Shown: piece after piece, positions 1 through 9,710 of the stretch
How positions within the stretch are numbered: the first letter of the stretch is position 1
Layout: the number at the start of each line of letters is the position of its first letter
Source: Pseudoalteromonas rubra
Lineage (GTDB): Bacteria > Pseudomonadota > Gammaproteobacteria > Enterobacterales > Alteromonadaceae
Assembly (NCBI RefSeq): GCF_000967655.1
Contig: NZ_JXYA01000016.1
Span: 124,001-188,000, forward strand
Direction: 5' to 3'
DNA length: 64,000 nucleotides
Program-made: the position numbers and the translations under genes
Notes under the pieces: generated by a model
Told to the model about the DNA's origin: nothing
Database searches by the model: none
What the model saw: the letters and a program-made list of their open reading frames with translations, nothing else

Positions 1-1092
1 GCGAACATCGCTTACCAAATTGGCGCTGAGGTTCGTATGACCAGCTTTAGTGCCTAAGCTTGCTTCACTCAGGCGAATTCTGGGGTAACGTGCAAAGCCC
101 TCAAACAGGGTTTCGACATTTTGATACAGGCGCACCGGCTCCAGCAGAGGGCGCAGCGGGTCAACCCGACGGCTTTCATAGCGTTTGTTAACATCGAGCC
201 AGAACTCCGAGGCGGCTTGTTCAATGTCACCCAGATGCATAAACACCGCTTGCTCTGGCAGATAGTCAAAAATCGTTGCAACTTGCTCATAAAATAGCGG
301 CAGATAATACTCGATACCCGCCGGCCAGTTGCCGCGGGTAACCTGCATATAAATGGAATCCTGCTCGCTGCTCGCGCCAAAGGTCTCACGATACGCAATC
401 CGAAAACGCTCTATGTCTTCTTCATTGGTGGGGAATTCATGGGCCGGTAACAGGTCGATTGACTTGATCTGCTCGCTGGAGCGTTGGGTTTCAATATCAA
501 ACAGGCGAATACTGTCGAGTTCGTCATCGAAAAAGTCGAGCCTGAATGGCGTGGTGCTGCCCATCGGGAACAAGTCTATGATAGAACCGCGCACGGCAAA
601 TTCGCCATGCTCCATTACCTGTTGCACATTGCGATAACCGGCCTGTGCCAGTGTTTCTTTGAGCTTTTGTGCATCCAGCGAGTCACCAACTTTAAACTGT
701 AAGGCATTACCGTAAATAAACTCCGGCGGTGCGGTGCGTAACATTAAAGTCGACACCGGCAGCAGTAATACGCCCTGATGTTGTTGGCGCAAAGAGTTCA
801 GACTGGCAAGACGCTGCGAGATAATGTCCTGGTGCGGCGAAAAGTGATCGTAAGGTAAGGTTTCCCAGTCGGGAAAAACATGGACTTTGTCTTCGCCCAG
901 CAAATAACCCAGCTCAGTCTCCAGGCGCAGCGCACTTGGCGTGTCGGGGGTGACGACCACAACCAGTGCATCATGTTGCCTGACGCCCTCGCTGATGGCA
1001 ATGGACATGCTGCTACCGACCAGCTGGCCCCAATGGATTTTATCCTTTTGTGATTTGACCCAGGGAAGTTTGCTCCACTGCGCTGTTGCCAT
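1..1092 (-). CDS. mfd: Transcription-repair coupling factor Mfd, N-terminal part (runs off left edge)
   Basis: The frame from the ATG at 1092 stays open for 364 codons to the window edge, so only the N-terminal third of this usually ~1150-residue protein is present. Mfd removes RNA polymerase stalled at DNA lesions and recruits UvrA. The visible part is the UvrB-like module: the start MATAQWSKLPW, then LVVVVTPDT and HVFPDWETLPYDHFSPH, which match the Mfd/UvrB N-terminal domain (PDWETLPYD is very characteristic). The RNA polymerase-interacting and translocase domains lie outside the window. An AGGAG lies 7 bases before the ATG. The gene stands alone, divergent from nothing; aguB lies upstream in the same direction. 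Confidence 0.93.
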   Translation of the reverse strand, partial: MATAQWSKLPWVKSQKDKIHWGQLVGSSMSIAISEGVRQHDALVVVVTPDTPSALRLETELGYLLGEDKVHVFPDWETLPYDHFSPHQDIISQRLASLNSLRQQHQGVLLLPVSTLMLRTAPPEFIYGNALQFKVGDSLDAQKLKETLAQAGYRNVQQVMEHGEFAVRGSIIDLFPMGSTTPFRLDFFDDELDSIRLFDIETQRSSEQIKSIDLLPAHEFPTNEEDIERFRIAYRETFGASSEQDSIYMQVTRGNWPAGIEYYLPLFYEQVATIFDYLPEQAVFMHLGDIEQAASEFWLDVNKRYESRRVDPLRPLLEPVRLYQNVETLFEGFARYPRIRLSEASLGTKAGHTNLSANLVSDVR

Positions 1093-1208
1093 TCATATAC
1101 TCCTGTTACTGCTCGTTGTTTTTATTACACTGTGTTTTATTCAATGCGTTTTTGCGATGATAAAACAGAACGGCCTGACTGAGTGTCGAGGCCGTTTGAT
1201 GGGATGAT

Positions 1209-2099
1209 TTAGTCCCGATAGATTTTGCAAAGATCCTGATAGTGGTCGATGCGACGATCTCTCAGGTACGGCCAGATGCGTCGTACCGACTCGCTACGGC
1301 TTTGGTCCAGTTCAACCACCAGAAGCTGCTCTTCAGACTCGCTTGCGTGTGCCAGTAGTTCACCCTGAGGCCCGGCAACAAAAGAGTTACCCCAGAACTG
1401 GATCCCCTCGCTTTGGGCGCTAGGGTCGGTTTCGTGGCCAACGCGGTTGACACTTAACACTGGCAGGCCATTAGATACGGCATGAGCGCGCTGTGCGATC
1501 ATCCAGGCATCGCGTTGACGAATTTGCTCACCCTTATCATCGCGCGGATCCCAGCCAATGGCGGTCGGGTAGATCAACATATCAGCACCAGCCATCGCCA
1601 TTAAGCGTGCGCCTTCGGGGAACCATTGATCCCAGCATACCAGTACACCCAGTTTACCGACTGAGGTTTGAATTGGGGTAAAGCCCATGTCGCCCGGTGT
1701 AAAGTAGAACTTTTCATAAAAGCCCGGGTCGTCGGGAATGTGCATTTTACGATATTTACCGGCAATGCTGCCGTCGGCTTCAAACACGACCGCCGTGTTG
1801 TGATACAAGCCGGTTGCGCGTTTTTCGAAAAGCGAGGCAACGATCACCAGGTTCAGCTCTTTGGCAAGCTGGCAAAATAGGTCTGTACTTGGGCCTGGAA
1901 TGGTTTCTGCCAGGTCAAAAAGGTCGGTGTCCTCGGTCTGGCAAAAATACAGGCTGCAATGAAGCTCCTGCAATACCACAAGTTTAGCGCCCTGGGCCGC
2001 CGCATCACGGATCCCCGCAATGGACTTGTCCAGGTTGTTTTGTAGATCTGCACTATTGCTGTGCTGAACCAGTGCGACTTTTAACGTGTTGTTGCTCAT
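1209..2099 (-). CDS. aguB: N-carbamoylputrescine amidase
   Basis: A 296-residue nitrilase-superfamily amidohydrolase. AguB hydrolyses N-carbamoylputrescine to putrescine, CO2 and ammonia, the second step of the agmatine route to putrescine in the cytosol. The catalytic Glu-Lys-Cys triad is visible: E45 in VVLQELHCSLYFC, K118 in KYRKMHIPDDPG, and C155 in GVLVCWDQWFPE. Length and the HIPDDPGFYEKFYF stretch fit AguB rather than other nitrilases. It starts 5 bases after the stop of aguA, so the two are almost certainly cotranscribed and translated in pathway order. Confidence 0.93.
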   Translation of the reverse strand: MSNNTLKVALVQHSNSADLQNNLDKSIAGIRDAAAQGAKLVVLQELHCSLYFCQTEDTDLFDLAETIPGPSTDLFCQLAKELNLVIVASLFEKRATGLYHNTAVVFEADGSIAGKYRKMHIPDDPGFYEKFYFTPGDMGFTPIQTSVGKLGVLVCWDQWFPEGARLMAMAGADMLIYPTAIGWDPRDDKGEQIRQRDAWMIAQRAHAVSNGLPVLSVNRVGHETDPSAQSEGIQFWGNSFVAGPQGELLAHASESEEQLLVVELDQSRSESVRRIWPYLRDRRIDHYQDLCKIYRD

Positions 2100-2104
2100 T
2101 AAAA

Positions 2105-3148
2105 TTAGTCCTGTTTTAAAAATCCGGCGGGTAGCTGCATGGTAATACAGTGCAGGCTGCCAAACTGATGAATAATAGGCAGGCAGTCAATGCCAATCAC
2201 GGTACGTTCCGGGTGAGCGCTTTGCAATTGAGCCAGCGCTTGGGCGTCGTTGTCATCGCCATATAACGGCATCAAAACGGTGTCATTGATGATCAGATAA
2301 TTCGCATAGGTGGCAGGTAAACGGTCACCTTCATCGTTAAAGACCGCTTTGGGCCAGGGCAGGGCAACCAGGTTGTATGGCTGACCTTGGGGTGTGCAAA
2401 ACGACTTAAGTTGTGTTTCCATGGCGCTCAGGGCCGCATAATGCTCATCCTGCGGGTCATCACAGCTGACATACACCAAAGTATCATTGGGGGCAAAGCG
2501 CACCAGCGTATCAATATGGCTGTCGGTATCATCACCTGCCAAAAAACCATGGTCGACCCACAGAAACTGTTTTGCTCCCAGTATGTTACTTAACTCATGC
2601 TCTAATTCGGTTTTGCTCAGGTGCGGATTACGGTTTGGATTGAGCAAACACTCAGAGGTGGTTAACAGGGTACCTGCTTCGTCAATTTCAATACCGCCGC
2701 CTTCGAGTACCAGCTCTATGCGCTCATAGTGGTTTGCAGGGTTGACGACTTGAGCCAGAAGCTGCGCGTTTATCTGATTATCCAGCTCGGCCGCAAACTT
2801 ATTACCCCAGCCATTAAAGGTAAAGTCTTTCACAGACAGCTGACCCGATGCGTCACGGGTAGTGAGTGGACCATGATCGCGGGCCCAGGTGTCATTGCAG
2901 GGCGCATCCACGAACACAATTTGCGCCATGTCGACGTCCGCTGCAATCAGGGCTTCAGTAATGTGTGCTCTGAGCTCGCTGTTGTGCGCCACAATAACCA
3001 CTTTCTCAACCTGAGAGATGTGCTGACATAAAGCGATATAAACGGGTTCAACCTGGGGTAAAATATCTGCCCAGTCGGTATCTTGATGTGGCCAGGTGAG
3101 CATCACCGCATCTTGCGGCGCCCACTCAGGTAAAAGTGTAAAACTCAT
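2105..3148 (-). CDS. aguA: Agmatine deiminase
   Basis: Agmatine deiminase of the PPAD/peptidylarginine-deiminase fold; it converts agmatine to N-carbamoylputrescine plus ammonia, the step before AguB. Seen in the sequence: LPEWAPQDAVMLTWPH at the N terminus, the substrate-pocket segment NDTWARDHGP, LEGGGIEIDEAGTLL, WVDHGFLAGDDTDSHIDT, and the catalytic Cys in GSLHCITMQLP near the C terminus. The frame is open back to a TTG at 3163, but I chose the ATG at 3148 (347 residues) because it puts the family start (MSFTLLPEWAP) at residue 1; no clear Shine-Dalgarno favours either. First gene of an aguA-aguB operon. Confidence 0.93.
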   Translation of the reverse strand: MSFTLLPEWAPQDAVMLTWPHQDTDWADILPQVEPVYIALCQHISQVEKVVIVAHNSELRAHITEALIAADVDMAQIVFVDAPCNDTWARDHGPLTTRDASGQLSVKDFTFNGWGNKFAAELDNQINAQLLAQVVNPANHYERIELVLEGGGIEIDEAGTLLTTSECLLNPNRNPHLSKTELEHELSNILGAKQFLWVDHGFLAGDDTDSHIDTLVRFAPNDTLVYVSCDDPQDEHYAALSAMETQLKSFCTPQGQPYNLVALPWPKAVFNDEGDRLPATYANYLIINDTVLMPLYGDDNDAQALAQLQSAHPERTVIGIDCLPIIHQFGSLHCITMQLPAGFLKQD

Positions 3149-3202
3149 GGTGTTATCAATCAAAATTAGTAGACGACTAGTTTAGCACTGACAGCTTGGC
3201 TG

Positions 3203-3832
3203 TCAGCTATTTTGTTCGTTTTCGTCAGGCGACTGACGTTTTTTTAGCTGCCGGGTTTGGGCGTGTAAACTGGCTCGCACCAGCAGTTCCTGATCGTTAT
3301 CGCGGATCTGAGTAAAAGCCAGGGTATAGCGAAAGCCCAAGTCCACGGTTTCTTTGTCTATGACCTGAGCATAACAAAAGATGGCGCTGGCTTCGTGCTG
3401 CAAAAAAACCTTGGTTCTGAAATCCTGGCCTATCTCATAGTCCTGCTCAAGTGTTGCGGTAATGCCACCGCCGCCGTAGCTGTCGCACCTCAGCAGCTCG
3501 TCCTCAGGTTGCTCTGTGGCCAGAATATGACTCATGATCAGGTCTATTTTACGCGACTGAGCTTGCAGGTAGGCGGCCAGGTCGCTTGCCACATCGCCCA
3601 GGTTGCGCAGTGGTCGCAGCGCATTTAAGTCCAGCTCGTTGATTTCATTTGCCAGTCTGAACAGCGGTGGAATAGCCGCCTCCAGCTGTGCCTGGCTCTT
3701 TGGTACCATGTTGGCATCTACCGGGTACAAATTGATTTGGTTTGATTCGGCAATCTGGAAATATTGCTCGAATGTCTCTTTAAGGTCGCTATGCATATGC
3801 CGAAATGATACTGATACTGTCTTTATATCCAT
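3203..3832 (-). CDS. PilZ-like domain protein, putative c-di-GMP receptor
   Basis: A 209-residue soluble protein. The C-terminal half (about residues 110-200) looks like a PilZ barrel: CDSYGGGGI, then YEIGQDFRTKVFLQ, IFCYAQVIDKE and GFRYTLAFTQIRDNDQELLVR. PilZ domains bind cyclic di-GMP, but the usual RxxxR arm is not obvious here, so binding is uncertain. The N-terminal half is helical with no family I recognise. It follows an MCP on the same strand with only 48 bases between, suggesting co-expression and a motility or surface-behaviour role. The ATG at 3832 has no Shine-Dalgarno; the bases just upstream form the right arm of a 10-bp hairpin. Confidence 0.65.
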   Translation of the reverse strand: MDIKTVSVSFRHMHSDLKETFEQYFQIAESNQINLYPVDANMVPKSQAQLEAAIPPLFRLANEINELDLNALRPLRNLGDVASDLAAYLQAQSRKIDLIMSHILATEQPEDELLRCDSYGGGGITATLEQDYEIGQDFRTKVFLQHEASAIFCYAQVIDKETVDLGFRYTLAFTQIRDNDQELLVRASLHAQTRQLKKRQSPDENEQNS

Positions 3833-3834
3833 AT

Positions 3835-3863
3835 ACTAGCGAGTTTTAACCGCACTCGCTAGT
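3835..3863 (-). other. 10-bp hairpin between MCP stop and PilZ gene start
   Basis: ACTAGCGAGT pairs perfectly with ACTCGCTAGT around a 9-base loop. There is no U-run after it on the minus strand, so it is not a standard intrinsic terminator. It ends 3 bases before the ATG of the PilZ-like gene and occupies the place where a ribosome-binding site should be. Confidence 0.6.
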
Positions 3864-3880
3864 ATTATGCTGTGGCAAAA

Positions 3881-5755
3881 TTAGACTCTGAACTGTTCTA
3901 ACATATTTTCCTGCTTGGCAATTTTCTCTACCTGAGACTGCATGGTGTGATCAACGGCCTTAGCTTCATCAAAGACGGTGTCTGACAGGTTGCGAATTTG
4001 CGAAGCGTTATTATTCACCTCTTCTACCACATGCTTTTGTTCACTGATCATATCGGCAATGTTGACATTTAAATCCACAATACTGGCGATAGACTGGCGG
4101 ATAGACTCCAGCGCGTCGCGGGTATCGTTGGCTTTGCTGACCGACTTTTCTACAATGCTCTGGCTCTGATTCATCACCCCAACGGCACTTTGTGCGCCGC
4201 TTTGCAATTGGTCAATCATGGCTTTGATTTCGGTGGTGGCTTCCTGAGTACGTTGCGCCAGGGTTCTCACCTCATCTGCCACAACAGCAAAGCCACGGCC
4301 AGATTCGCCAGCACGGGCGGCCTCAATGGCAGCGTTAAGGGCCAGCAGGTTGGTTTGCTCGGCAATGCCATTGATCACAGATAAGATCTGCTCAATGCCT
4401 GAAGAAGACACTTCCAGCTCGGCCACCACATCGACCGCTCGCTTGATTTGCAACGACAGCTCGGTGATGGCGTCGGTCGACTCGGCCACTATGGTTTCGC
4501 CATTACTGGCAAGGTTGTCGGTATTTTGTATGGCATCCGCAGCTTGCTGCGCGGTATCGGCCACTTGCTGCTCTGTGCTCGACATATTGCTTGTCGCGGT
4601 TGTCAGCGTATTGAGGGCATTCAGTTGCTCCTCAATGGCCATGGTTGCCTGGTTTGCACCGGTGGAGGTTTGACGGGCATCCTCTAACACTTCGTGGCCA
4701 AGCTGCTGAATGTCTGCGATCAGATTTTGCAGGCGCGAGGTAAAGCGATTAAAGTTTTCTGCCAATGAGGCAAATTCCGGCTCGCTGGAGGCTTCAAGGC
4801 GTACGGTTAAATCGGCATGGCCCTGCGCGATATTAGCCATGGCAAGGTTTATATCCTCAAGTGGTTTTAGTAGTAAGTTAATTACCAAAGAGAGTACAAC
4901 CACTGCTGCGATAACAGCGATAATTGAGAACAAAGTCGCGTCCTGCGCCATAGTGTCGACCGCTCCGAACACTTTGTCTTTTTCCAGTGCTACACCGACA
5001 TACCAGTCCAGCCCATCCACATCTTTAAAGGTGACCAGATAGGTGCGGTTGTTCATTTCCACTTCCTGCACCGTTTGTGAAACCTGAGTACGGCCTAAAA
5101 ATTCGCTTGCCTGCTGGCCATTAAGCTCTGTGTTGGGGTGGGAGATAATGGTACCGTCTTTACTGACCATAAAAGCAAAGCCGGAATCAAATAGCTCGAA
5201 CGAGTTGATCATATTGCCGAGCTTGGCCAGACTGACATCAAAAAAGATAGCGCCATGGAAACGGCCGGCTTTTTTCACGGGCGTGCCCACCGACACCACA
5301 ATTTCTTTAGTAACAGAGTCGGCGTAGGGCGCGGTTACAATCAGCTGATTTGCCTGCTTGGCACCGGCAAACCAGGGTCGCACTCGCGGGTCCCAGGTCG
5401 GTCCAGGATCCCAACCCGGGTCACTGGCCACATACTTGCCTGTGGCGTCTTCACCGTAACCTATCAGTAAAAATGTTTCTTTAAGCTTCGGCTGTGAGAT
5501 CAGTGGCAGGGCCTCCTGCAAGGAGTCGCTTTGTTCAACAAGGCCTGTGGTCAGGACTGCCAAATCAATGGCACCTTGCATTTGCGAGGTCACTGTATTA
5601 CTGATCCCCTGAATGATTTCTCCTACACTATCATTAACTTGTTGTTGTAGATTATCTTTCAGTAAAAAGTACTGTTTGAGTGATAGTAGTAACAGGGCCA
5701 GAAAGAGCACTGAGGCTGAAACGGCTATTACCTTAAATTTGAACTTCACAGGCAT
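3881..5755 (-). CDS. Methyl-accepting chemotaxis protein with double-Cache sensor
   Basis: A transmembrane chemoreceptor that passes periplasmic ligand signals to CheA/CheW. Order of parts: TM1 (about residues 8-28, [18 protein letters not shown]), a periplasmic dCache_1-like sensor, TM2 ([21 protein letters not shown]), HAMP, and a cytoplasmic signalling coiled coil with the hairpin tip [19 protein letters not shown] and [17 protein letters not shown]. The sensor contains WDPRVRPWF and FFDVSL, resembling the residues used by amine- or amino-acid-binding dCache domains (inference). No pentapeptide CheR tether is seen; the C terminus is MLEQFRV. The frame opens at 5791, but GGAG just before MPVKFKFK (ATG 5755) and placement of the signal anchor favour this start; the spacing of only 2 bases is short. 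Confidence 0.92.
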   Translation of the reverse strand: MPVKFKFKVIAVSASVLFLALLLLSLKQYFLLKDNLQQQVNDSVGEIIQGISNTVTSQMQGAIDLAVLTTGLVEQSDSLQEALPLISQPKLKETFLLIGYGEDATGKYVASDPGWDPGPTWDPRVRPWFAGAKQANQLIVTAPYADSVTKEIVVSVGTPVKKAGRFHGAIFFDVSLAKLGNMINSFELFDSGFAFMVSKDGTIISHPNTELNGQQASEFLGRTQVSQTVQEVEMNNRTYLVTFKDVDGLDWYVGVALEKDKVFGAVDTMAQDATLFSIIAVIAAVVVLSLVINLLLKPLEDINLAMANIAQGHADLTVRLEASSEPEFASLAENFNRFTSRLQNLIADIQQLGHEVLEDARQTSTGANQATMAIEEQLNALNTLTTATSNMSSTEQQVADTAQQAADAIQNTDNLASNGETIVAESTDAITELSLQIKRAVDVVAELEVSSSGIEQILSVINGIAEQTNLLALNAAIEAARAGESGRGFAVVADEVRTLAQRTQEATTEIKAMIDQLQSGAQSAVGVMNQSQSIVEKSVSKANDTRDALESIRQSIASIVDLNVNIADMISEQKHVVEEVNNNASQIRNLSDTVFDEAKAVDHTMQSQVEKIAKQENMLEQFRV

Positions 5756-5928
5756 ATCTCCTAACTGCTTCCCTCTATAAAGGTAAATCATTGACGGAAA
5801 CTTTCAATTATTTAGGTATTTAAATCCAAAGAAGGGTTTGGCTTTAAAACAGGGTCGAGATATTAAAGTTACGTTCATAACAAAGTGACTACATTAAATT
5901 GCGAAATAAGCAATAAAGGGGTTTGGGT

Positions 5929-6888
5929 ATGTTACACAAAGTATATGGTCTGGCATTGGCTTCAACATTTTTGGTTGCCTGTGGAGGTAGCGATAGCAAT
6001 AGCGAACCTAACAATCAGACGAATGTACTGTCGGAACAAAAAACCATGTTTTCTTTAGGGGTGTCGGATGCAGCCGTTAATAATGTGGCGCAAGTTAACC
6101 TGGTATTTAAAGAGGTTGTTCTTCAAGGTGCCACCGGCACAACGACTCGTTTTGAAACGCTGGATGAGTCTGGCAATCCACAGAAAGTGAACTTACTGGC
6201 CTACCAGGGCAGCAGCACTTTTGAACTGATTGCAGATACGGAGATTGACGCTGGCGACTATGAATGGATGCGTGTCACTGTGGTCAATGGGGTTGAGGGT
6301 GAAGCAAGCGAGATGCGCTCTCATGTTGTTTATGAAGATGAAAGCCGGGCTGCACTGGCAGTCAAGCGTAAAGGCAATGATGGTGAGGGTGAAATCCAAA
6401 TCAACTCAGTGCTGGTTAACCAGGGTGAGAATGACTACGTCCTTGAGTTTGACTTAGGCAAAGCGTTGGTCAAAACAGGTAACAGCAGCACGGTCTACCT
6501 AAAGCCAACCGCCGTCAGGCTAGAAAACCAGGCGCTGGTATTTGATATTTCAGGTACTGTAACAGCAGATCTACAAACAGCCTGTATTGCCGATAATGCG
6601 GCTCTGGCACCGACAGTCGGTGGGTTTAAGCAGGTTGTTTATTTGTATACCCAGACCGAGGGAGAGCTTGGGGATGTTCAGGAAGAGGGGAGCGGACCTA
6701 TGGCAACGGCGGTCATCAATCAGGAGGGGCAGTTTGAGATAGGCTTTGTACCCGCAGGAGACTATCAGATAGCGTATTCTTGCCTTGGGCACCTGGACGA
6801 CCCTGAGTCTGTTGACGCCAACTTTGCATTGTACTCGACGCAAACTGTTTCTGTGAGTCAGGATACGCAAGTGACTTTCTCAGAATAA
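5929..6888 (+). CDS. DUF4382 domain lipoprotein
   Basis: A predicted lipoprotein of 319 residues: MLHKVYGLALASTFLVAC has a lipobox (LVAC) with the modified Cys at residue 18, followed by a Ser/Asn-rich linker. Residues about 40-190 match the DUF4382 pattern (FSLGVSDAAVNNVAQVNLVFKEV, then ETLDESGNPQKVNLLAYQG, AGDYEWMRV), a beta-sandwich common in marine bacterial surface lipoproteins of unknown function. The C-terminal ~110 residues look like a second beta domain (carboxypeptidase-regulatory-like: VINQEGQFEIGFVPAGDYQIAYSC). The ATG at 5929 with AAGGGG 7 bases upstream is preferred over a TTG at 5923. Monocistronic, convergent with the HDOD gene. Confidence 0.82.
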   Translation: MLHKVYGLALASTFLVACGGSDSNSEPNNQTNVLSEQKTMFSLGVSDAAVNNVAQVNLVFKEVVLQGATGTTTRFETLDESGNPQKVNLLAYQGSSTFELIADTEIDAGDYEWMRVTVVNGVEGEASEMRSHVVYEDESRAALAVKRKGNDGEGEIQINSVLVNQGENDYVLEFDLGKALVKTGNSSTVYLKPTAVRLENQALVFDISGTVTADLQTACIADNAALAPTVGGFKQVVYLYTQTEGELGDVQEEGSGPMATAVINQEGQFEIGFVPAGDYQIAYSCLGHLDDPESVDANFALYSTQTVSVSQDTQVTFSE

Positions 6889-6907
6889 CCGAATACGATT
6901 TAATCAA

Positions 6908-6940
6908 TAAACCCGCTTTAGCTAGCCTGGAGTGGGTTTA
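6908..6940. terminator. Convergent hairpin between DUF4382 and HDOD genes
   Basis: TAAACCCGCT and AGTGGGTTTA pair over 10 bp with one G-U wobble around a 13-base loop. It covers the stop of the minus-strand HDOD gene and lies 20 bases after the plus-strand lipoprotein gene, so it could end transcription from both sides. Confidence 0.55.
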
Positions 6941-7765
6941 TTCACCCCAGAGTTCATCCAGCTCTTCATCGGATATTTCCAGATAATCTATCACATCATC
7001 TTTGATCACCTGCCACTCGGGGCTTTGTTCACTTACCGGGTTGGTCGATAAATAGGTTTTATGACGGGCAATTTTTAAAATAGACAGCAAATCGTTACCA
7101 AGACCATCCAGCTCTCCCGAAGTGAGAATGCCATCGACATCGTGTTGATAATAAATCACATTAATGACTACCTTTGGCAATCGCCATTGCTGCGCCAGTA
7201 ATGCGCCTATAGTGCCATGGCTGGTATGAAATTGTGCGAACTCAAACTGACTGGCCTCAGTCCAGCCATCGGATTGTGCTTTATCCAGGACGCTCTGATA
7301 ATCGTCAAAGTGCTGGCATAAAATCGGAATACCAACGCCATGAAACAACCCAAGCATGTAAGCGTGGTTAGCAAGCGCAGGGCGATTAAGGCGATTGCAG
7401 ATGACGGACGCATGTTGTCCTATCTCTGACTGGGTTTCCCAAAAGTCACTGAGCGCTGGTGGCAAGTCAACGGATGACTTTAAAGCGACGGCTTTCACCA
7501 GGGGAATAAGCCGCTTTAGACCCAGTATCATAACGGCCTGTTCGATGGAATCGATCTCGCGAGAGCGCCTAAAGGCGGCAGAGTTCACGACTTGCAAAAT
7601 GGCCGCACTGATCGCCACGTCGCTTTGCAGTATGTCGGAAATTTTTGTGATATTGGGCTCAGGCTGTTTCGCTTCTTCTGAAAACTGCAATAACGCCTGA
7701 GGGCGCGGAGGGATGTTGACCGTTTTTAAAATGAGTTTTTCTTGCTGTGTGAGGGAAATGGCCAT
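6938..7765 (-). CDS. HDOD domain protein
   Basis: A 275-residue single-domain HDOD protein, an inactive relative of HD phosphohydrolases used as a signalling or scaffold output. Seen: PPRPQALLQFSEEAKQPEP, ISDILQSDVAISAAILQVVNSAAF (the classic HDOD N-terminal helix set), SIEQAVMILGLKRL, and the degenerate helix AYMLGLFHGVGIPIL. The metal-binding His-Asp of true HD domains is replaced, here HG rather than HD. No receiver or GGDEF domain is attached. Monocistronic. HDOD proteins often act in motility, biofilm or stress signalling, but nothing here says which. Confidence 0.85.
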   Translation of the reverse strand: MAISLTQQEKLILKTVNIPPRPQALLQFSEEAKQPEPNITKISDILQSDVAISAAILQVVNSAAFRRSREIDSIEQAVMILGLKRLIPLVKAVALKSSVDLPPALSDFWETQSEIGQHASVICNRLNRPALANHAYMLGLFHGVGIPILCQHFDDYQSVLDKAQSDGWTEASQFEFAQFHTSHGTIGALLAQQWRLPKVVINVIYYQHDVDGILTSGELDGLGNDLLSILKIARHKTYLSTNPVSEQSPEWQVIKDDVIDYLEISDEELDELWGE

Positions 7766-7855
7766 GCAACACTACCTGTACAACTGACTATTATAAAAAG
7801 ATAGTCAATAATCAGTGGTGCAGGCAACTCTCTGTTTCAGGGCGCTGTAAAAAGC

Positions 7856-7883
7856 AAAAAGCCCCGCGTGAGCGAGGCTTTTG
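7856..7883 (-). terminator. Intrinsic terminator of ald
   Basis: On the minus strand AGCCTCGC/GCGGGGCT form an 8-bp stem with one mismatch, a 4-base loop and a run of five T. It lies 19 bases after the stop codon of the alanine dehydrogenase gene. Confidence 0.8.
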
Positions 7884-7901
7884 AAATGCTATACGTCTCT
7901 A

Positions 7902-9023
7902 TTACACGTTAGCAAGCGCTGCACGTGCGTCAACATATTCCATGTTGAAACCTTCAGCAACTTCTTTACAGGTGATCTGACCTTTCATTACATTCAGACC
8001 ATTCAGGAAGTGCTGATCAGCAAGCAGGGCTTCTTTGTAACCCAGGTTTGCAAGCTTGATGATGTAAGGCAGAGTTGCATTGTTCAGTGCAAATGTAGAA
8101 GTACGAGGTACGGCACCCGGCATGTTAGCAACACAGTAGTGAACTACGTCGTCAACAATGTAAGTTGGCTCTGCGTGTGTAGTTGCTTTAGAAGTGGCAA
8201 TACAACCACCCTGGTCGATAGCAACGTCAACAATGGCAGCGCCTGGCTTCATTGCTTTGATGTGATCCGCAGTAACCAGCTTAGGTGCAGCAGCACCCGG
8301 GATAAGTACACCACCGATAACCAGGTCGGCTTCCAGTACGTGCTTCTCAAGCGCATCAGCAGTTGAGTAGATCACTTTTGCCTGGCTACCGAACTGAGCG
8401 TTCAGGCTGCGCAGTACGTCGATGTTACGGTCAAGGATAGTAACGTCAGCACCCAGACCAACCGCCATTTGTGCAGCGTTACGGCCAACCATACCACCAC
8501 CGATAACAACCACTTTAGCTGGCTCTACGCCTGGTACGCCGCCAAGCAGCATGCCACGACCTTCGCGAGACTTTTCAAGCGCCTGAGCACCAGCCTGAAT
8601 AGACATACGGCCAGCTACTTCTGACATAGGTGCAAGCAGAGGTAGACCGCCACGTGCGTCAGTCACTGTTTCGTATGCAATACAGATTGCGCCGCTCTTA
8701 ACCAGGTCTTCTGTCTGAGGCAGGTCAGGTGCAAGGTGCAGGTAAGTGAACAGGATTTGATCTTCACGTAGCATCGCGCGCTCAACAGCCTGTGGCTCTT
8801 TCACTTTCACGATCATGTCTGCTTCTTCAAAAACCTGTGCTGCCGTGTCGCGGATCTCAGCACCTACCTGAATGTAGTCTTCATCTGTGAAACCGATACC
8901 GATACCGGCATTTGTTTCTACTATTACCTGGTGGCCGTGATTAATCAGTTCACGAACACTTGCTGGAACCATACCAACACGGTACTCGTGGTTTTTTATT
9001 TCTTTAGGTACACCAATAATCAT
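7902..9023 (-). CDS. ald: Alanine dehydrogenase
   Basis: Catalyses the NAD-dependent reversible deamination of L-alanine to pyruvate and ammonia. The 373-residue product starts [18 protein letters not shown], the family signature; also seen are TYLHLAPD (substrate site), the Rossmann motif [21 protein letters not shown] with the NAD-binding Asp in TILDRN, and [10 protein letters not shown] chose the ATG at 9023 over an in-frame TTG at 9038. It is divergent from an Lrp gene 139 bases away, and Lrp-type regulators commonly control ald, so local control by that regulator with alanine or leucine as effector is likely (inference). Confidence 0.95.
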   Translation of the reverse strand: MIIGVPKEIKNHEYRVGMVPASVRELINHGHQVIVETNAGIGIGFTDEDYIQVGAEIRDTAAQVFEEADMIVKVKEPQAVERAMLREDQILFTYLHLAPDLPQTEDLVKSGAICIAYETVTDARGGLPLLAPMSEVAGRMSIQAGAQALEKSREGRGMLLGGVPGVEPAKVVVIGGGMVGRNAAQMAVGLGADVTILDRNIDVLRSLNAQFGSQAKVIYSTADALEKHVLEADLVIGGVLIPGAAAPKLVTADHIKAMKPGAAIVDVAIDQGGCIATSKATTHAEPTYIVDDVVHYCVANMPGAVPRTSTFALNNATLPYIIKLANLGYKEALLADQHFLNGLNVMKGQITCKEVAEGFNMEYVDARAALANV

Positions 9024-9162
9024 AACAATTCGCCTCAATTAAGAACGGGGTAAAAATTTTCGACCATTATAGATATGGTTTGCTAGTATGTCCTACCTTT
9101 TTTGATATACTCAGTAGTTATTAACACTGTATTAAGTAAATATTCAGGATAAAAAACTGATC

Positions 9163-9642
9163 ATGCATACTCAGTTAGATAGAACCGATAGAAAGATTTT
9201 AGTTGAACTGCAAAAAGACGGACGAATTTCTAATGTAGAATTGGCAAGAAGGATTGGGCTCAGCGCAACACCTTGCCTGGAGCGGGTCAAAAAGCTTGAG
9301 CGTGAAGGCTATATAAAAGGGTATAAGGCCGTGGTAGACCCGGTAAAGCTGGGTCAGGGTCTGCTGGTGTTTGTTGAAGTTACGGTCAACAAAAACTCGC
9401 CCGACGTTTTTGACCGGTTTAATCAGGCGGTAAAGCAACACGACGAAATTATTGAATGTCACCTGGTATCCGGTAACTTCGACTATCTATTAAAAACCCG
9501 GGTAACGGATATGTCTGAGTATCGTGGCGTGCTGGGTGAGATATTATTAAAATTGCCCAGTATCAGTGAAAGCCGTACCTATGTAGTTATGGAAGAAGTA
9601 AAAGGTGAGCAAGGTGAAGTGATAAAACCTTGTGCACCCTAA
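9163..9642 (+). CDS. lrp: Leucine-responsive regulatory protein
   Basis: A 159-residue Lrp/AsnC-family global regulator. The N-terminal helix-turn-helix is in LDRTDRKILVELQKDGR and SNVELARRIGLSATPCLERVKKLEREG (residues about 5-55); the C-terminal RAM effector domain includes ECHLVSGNFDYLLKTRVTDM and LPSISESRTYVVMEEVK. The sequence is close to E. coli Lrp throughout. It sits directly upstream of ftsK, the conserved gammaproteobacterial arrangement, and faces ald divergently. Confidence 0.95.
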   Translation: MHTQLDRTDRKILVELQKDGRISNVELARRIGLSATPCLERVKKLEREGYIKGYKAVVDPVKLGQGLLVFVEVTVNKNSPDVFDRFNQAVKQHDEIIECHLVSGNFDYLLKTRVTDMSEYRGVLGEILLKLPSISESRTYVVMEEVKGEQGEVIKPCAP

Positions 9643-9710
9643 GGAAATTCTTGCTAAGGTGTGCAAAAAGTCATGTTAGAATTAACTAAACAGTATTTAG
9701 GTATTACATA

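Noticed and set aside
7881..8366. 161-codon plus-strand frame opposite ald
   Set aside because: It is fully antisense to the well-supported alanine dehydrogenase gene, has no ribosome-binding site and encodes a Cys/Val-rich string typical of a shadow frame.
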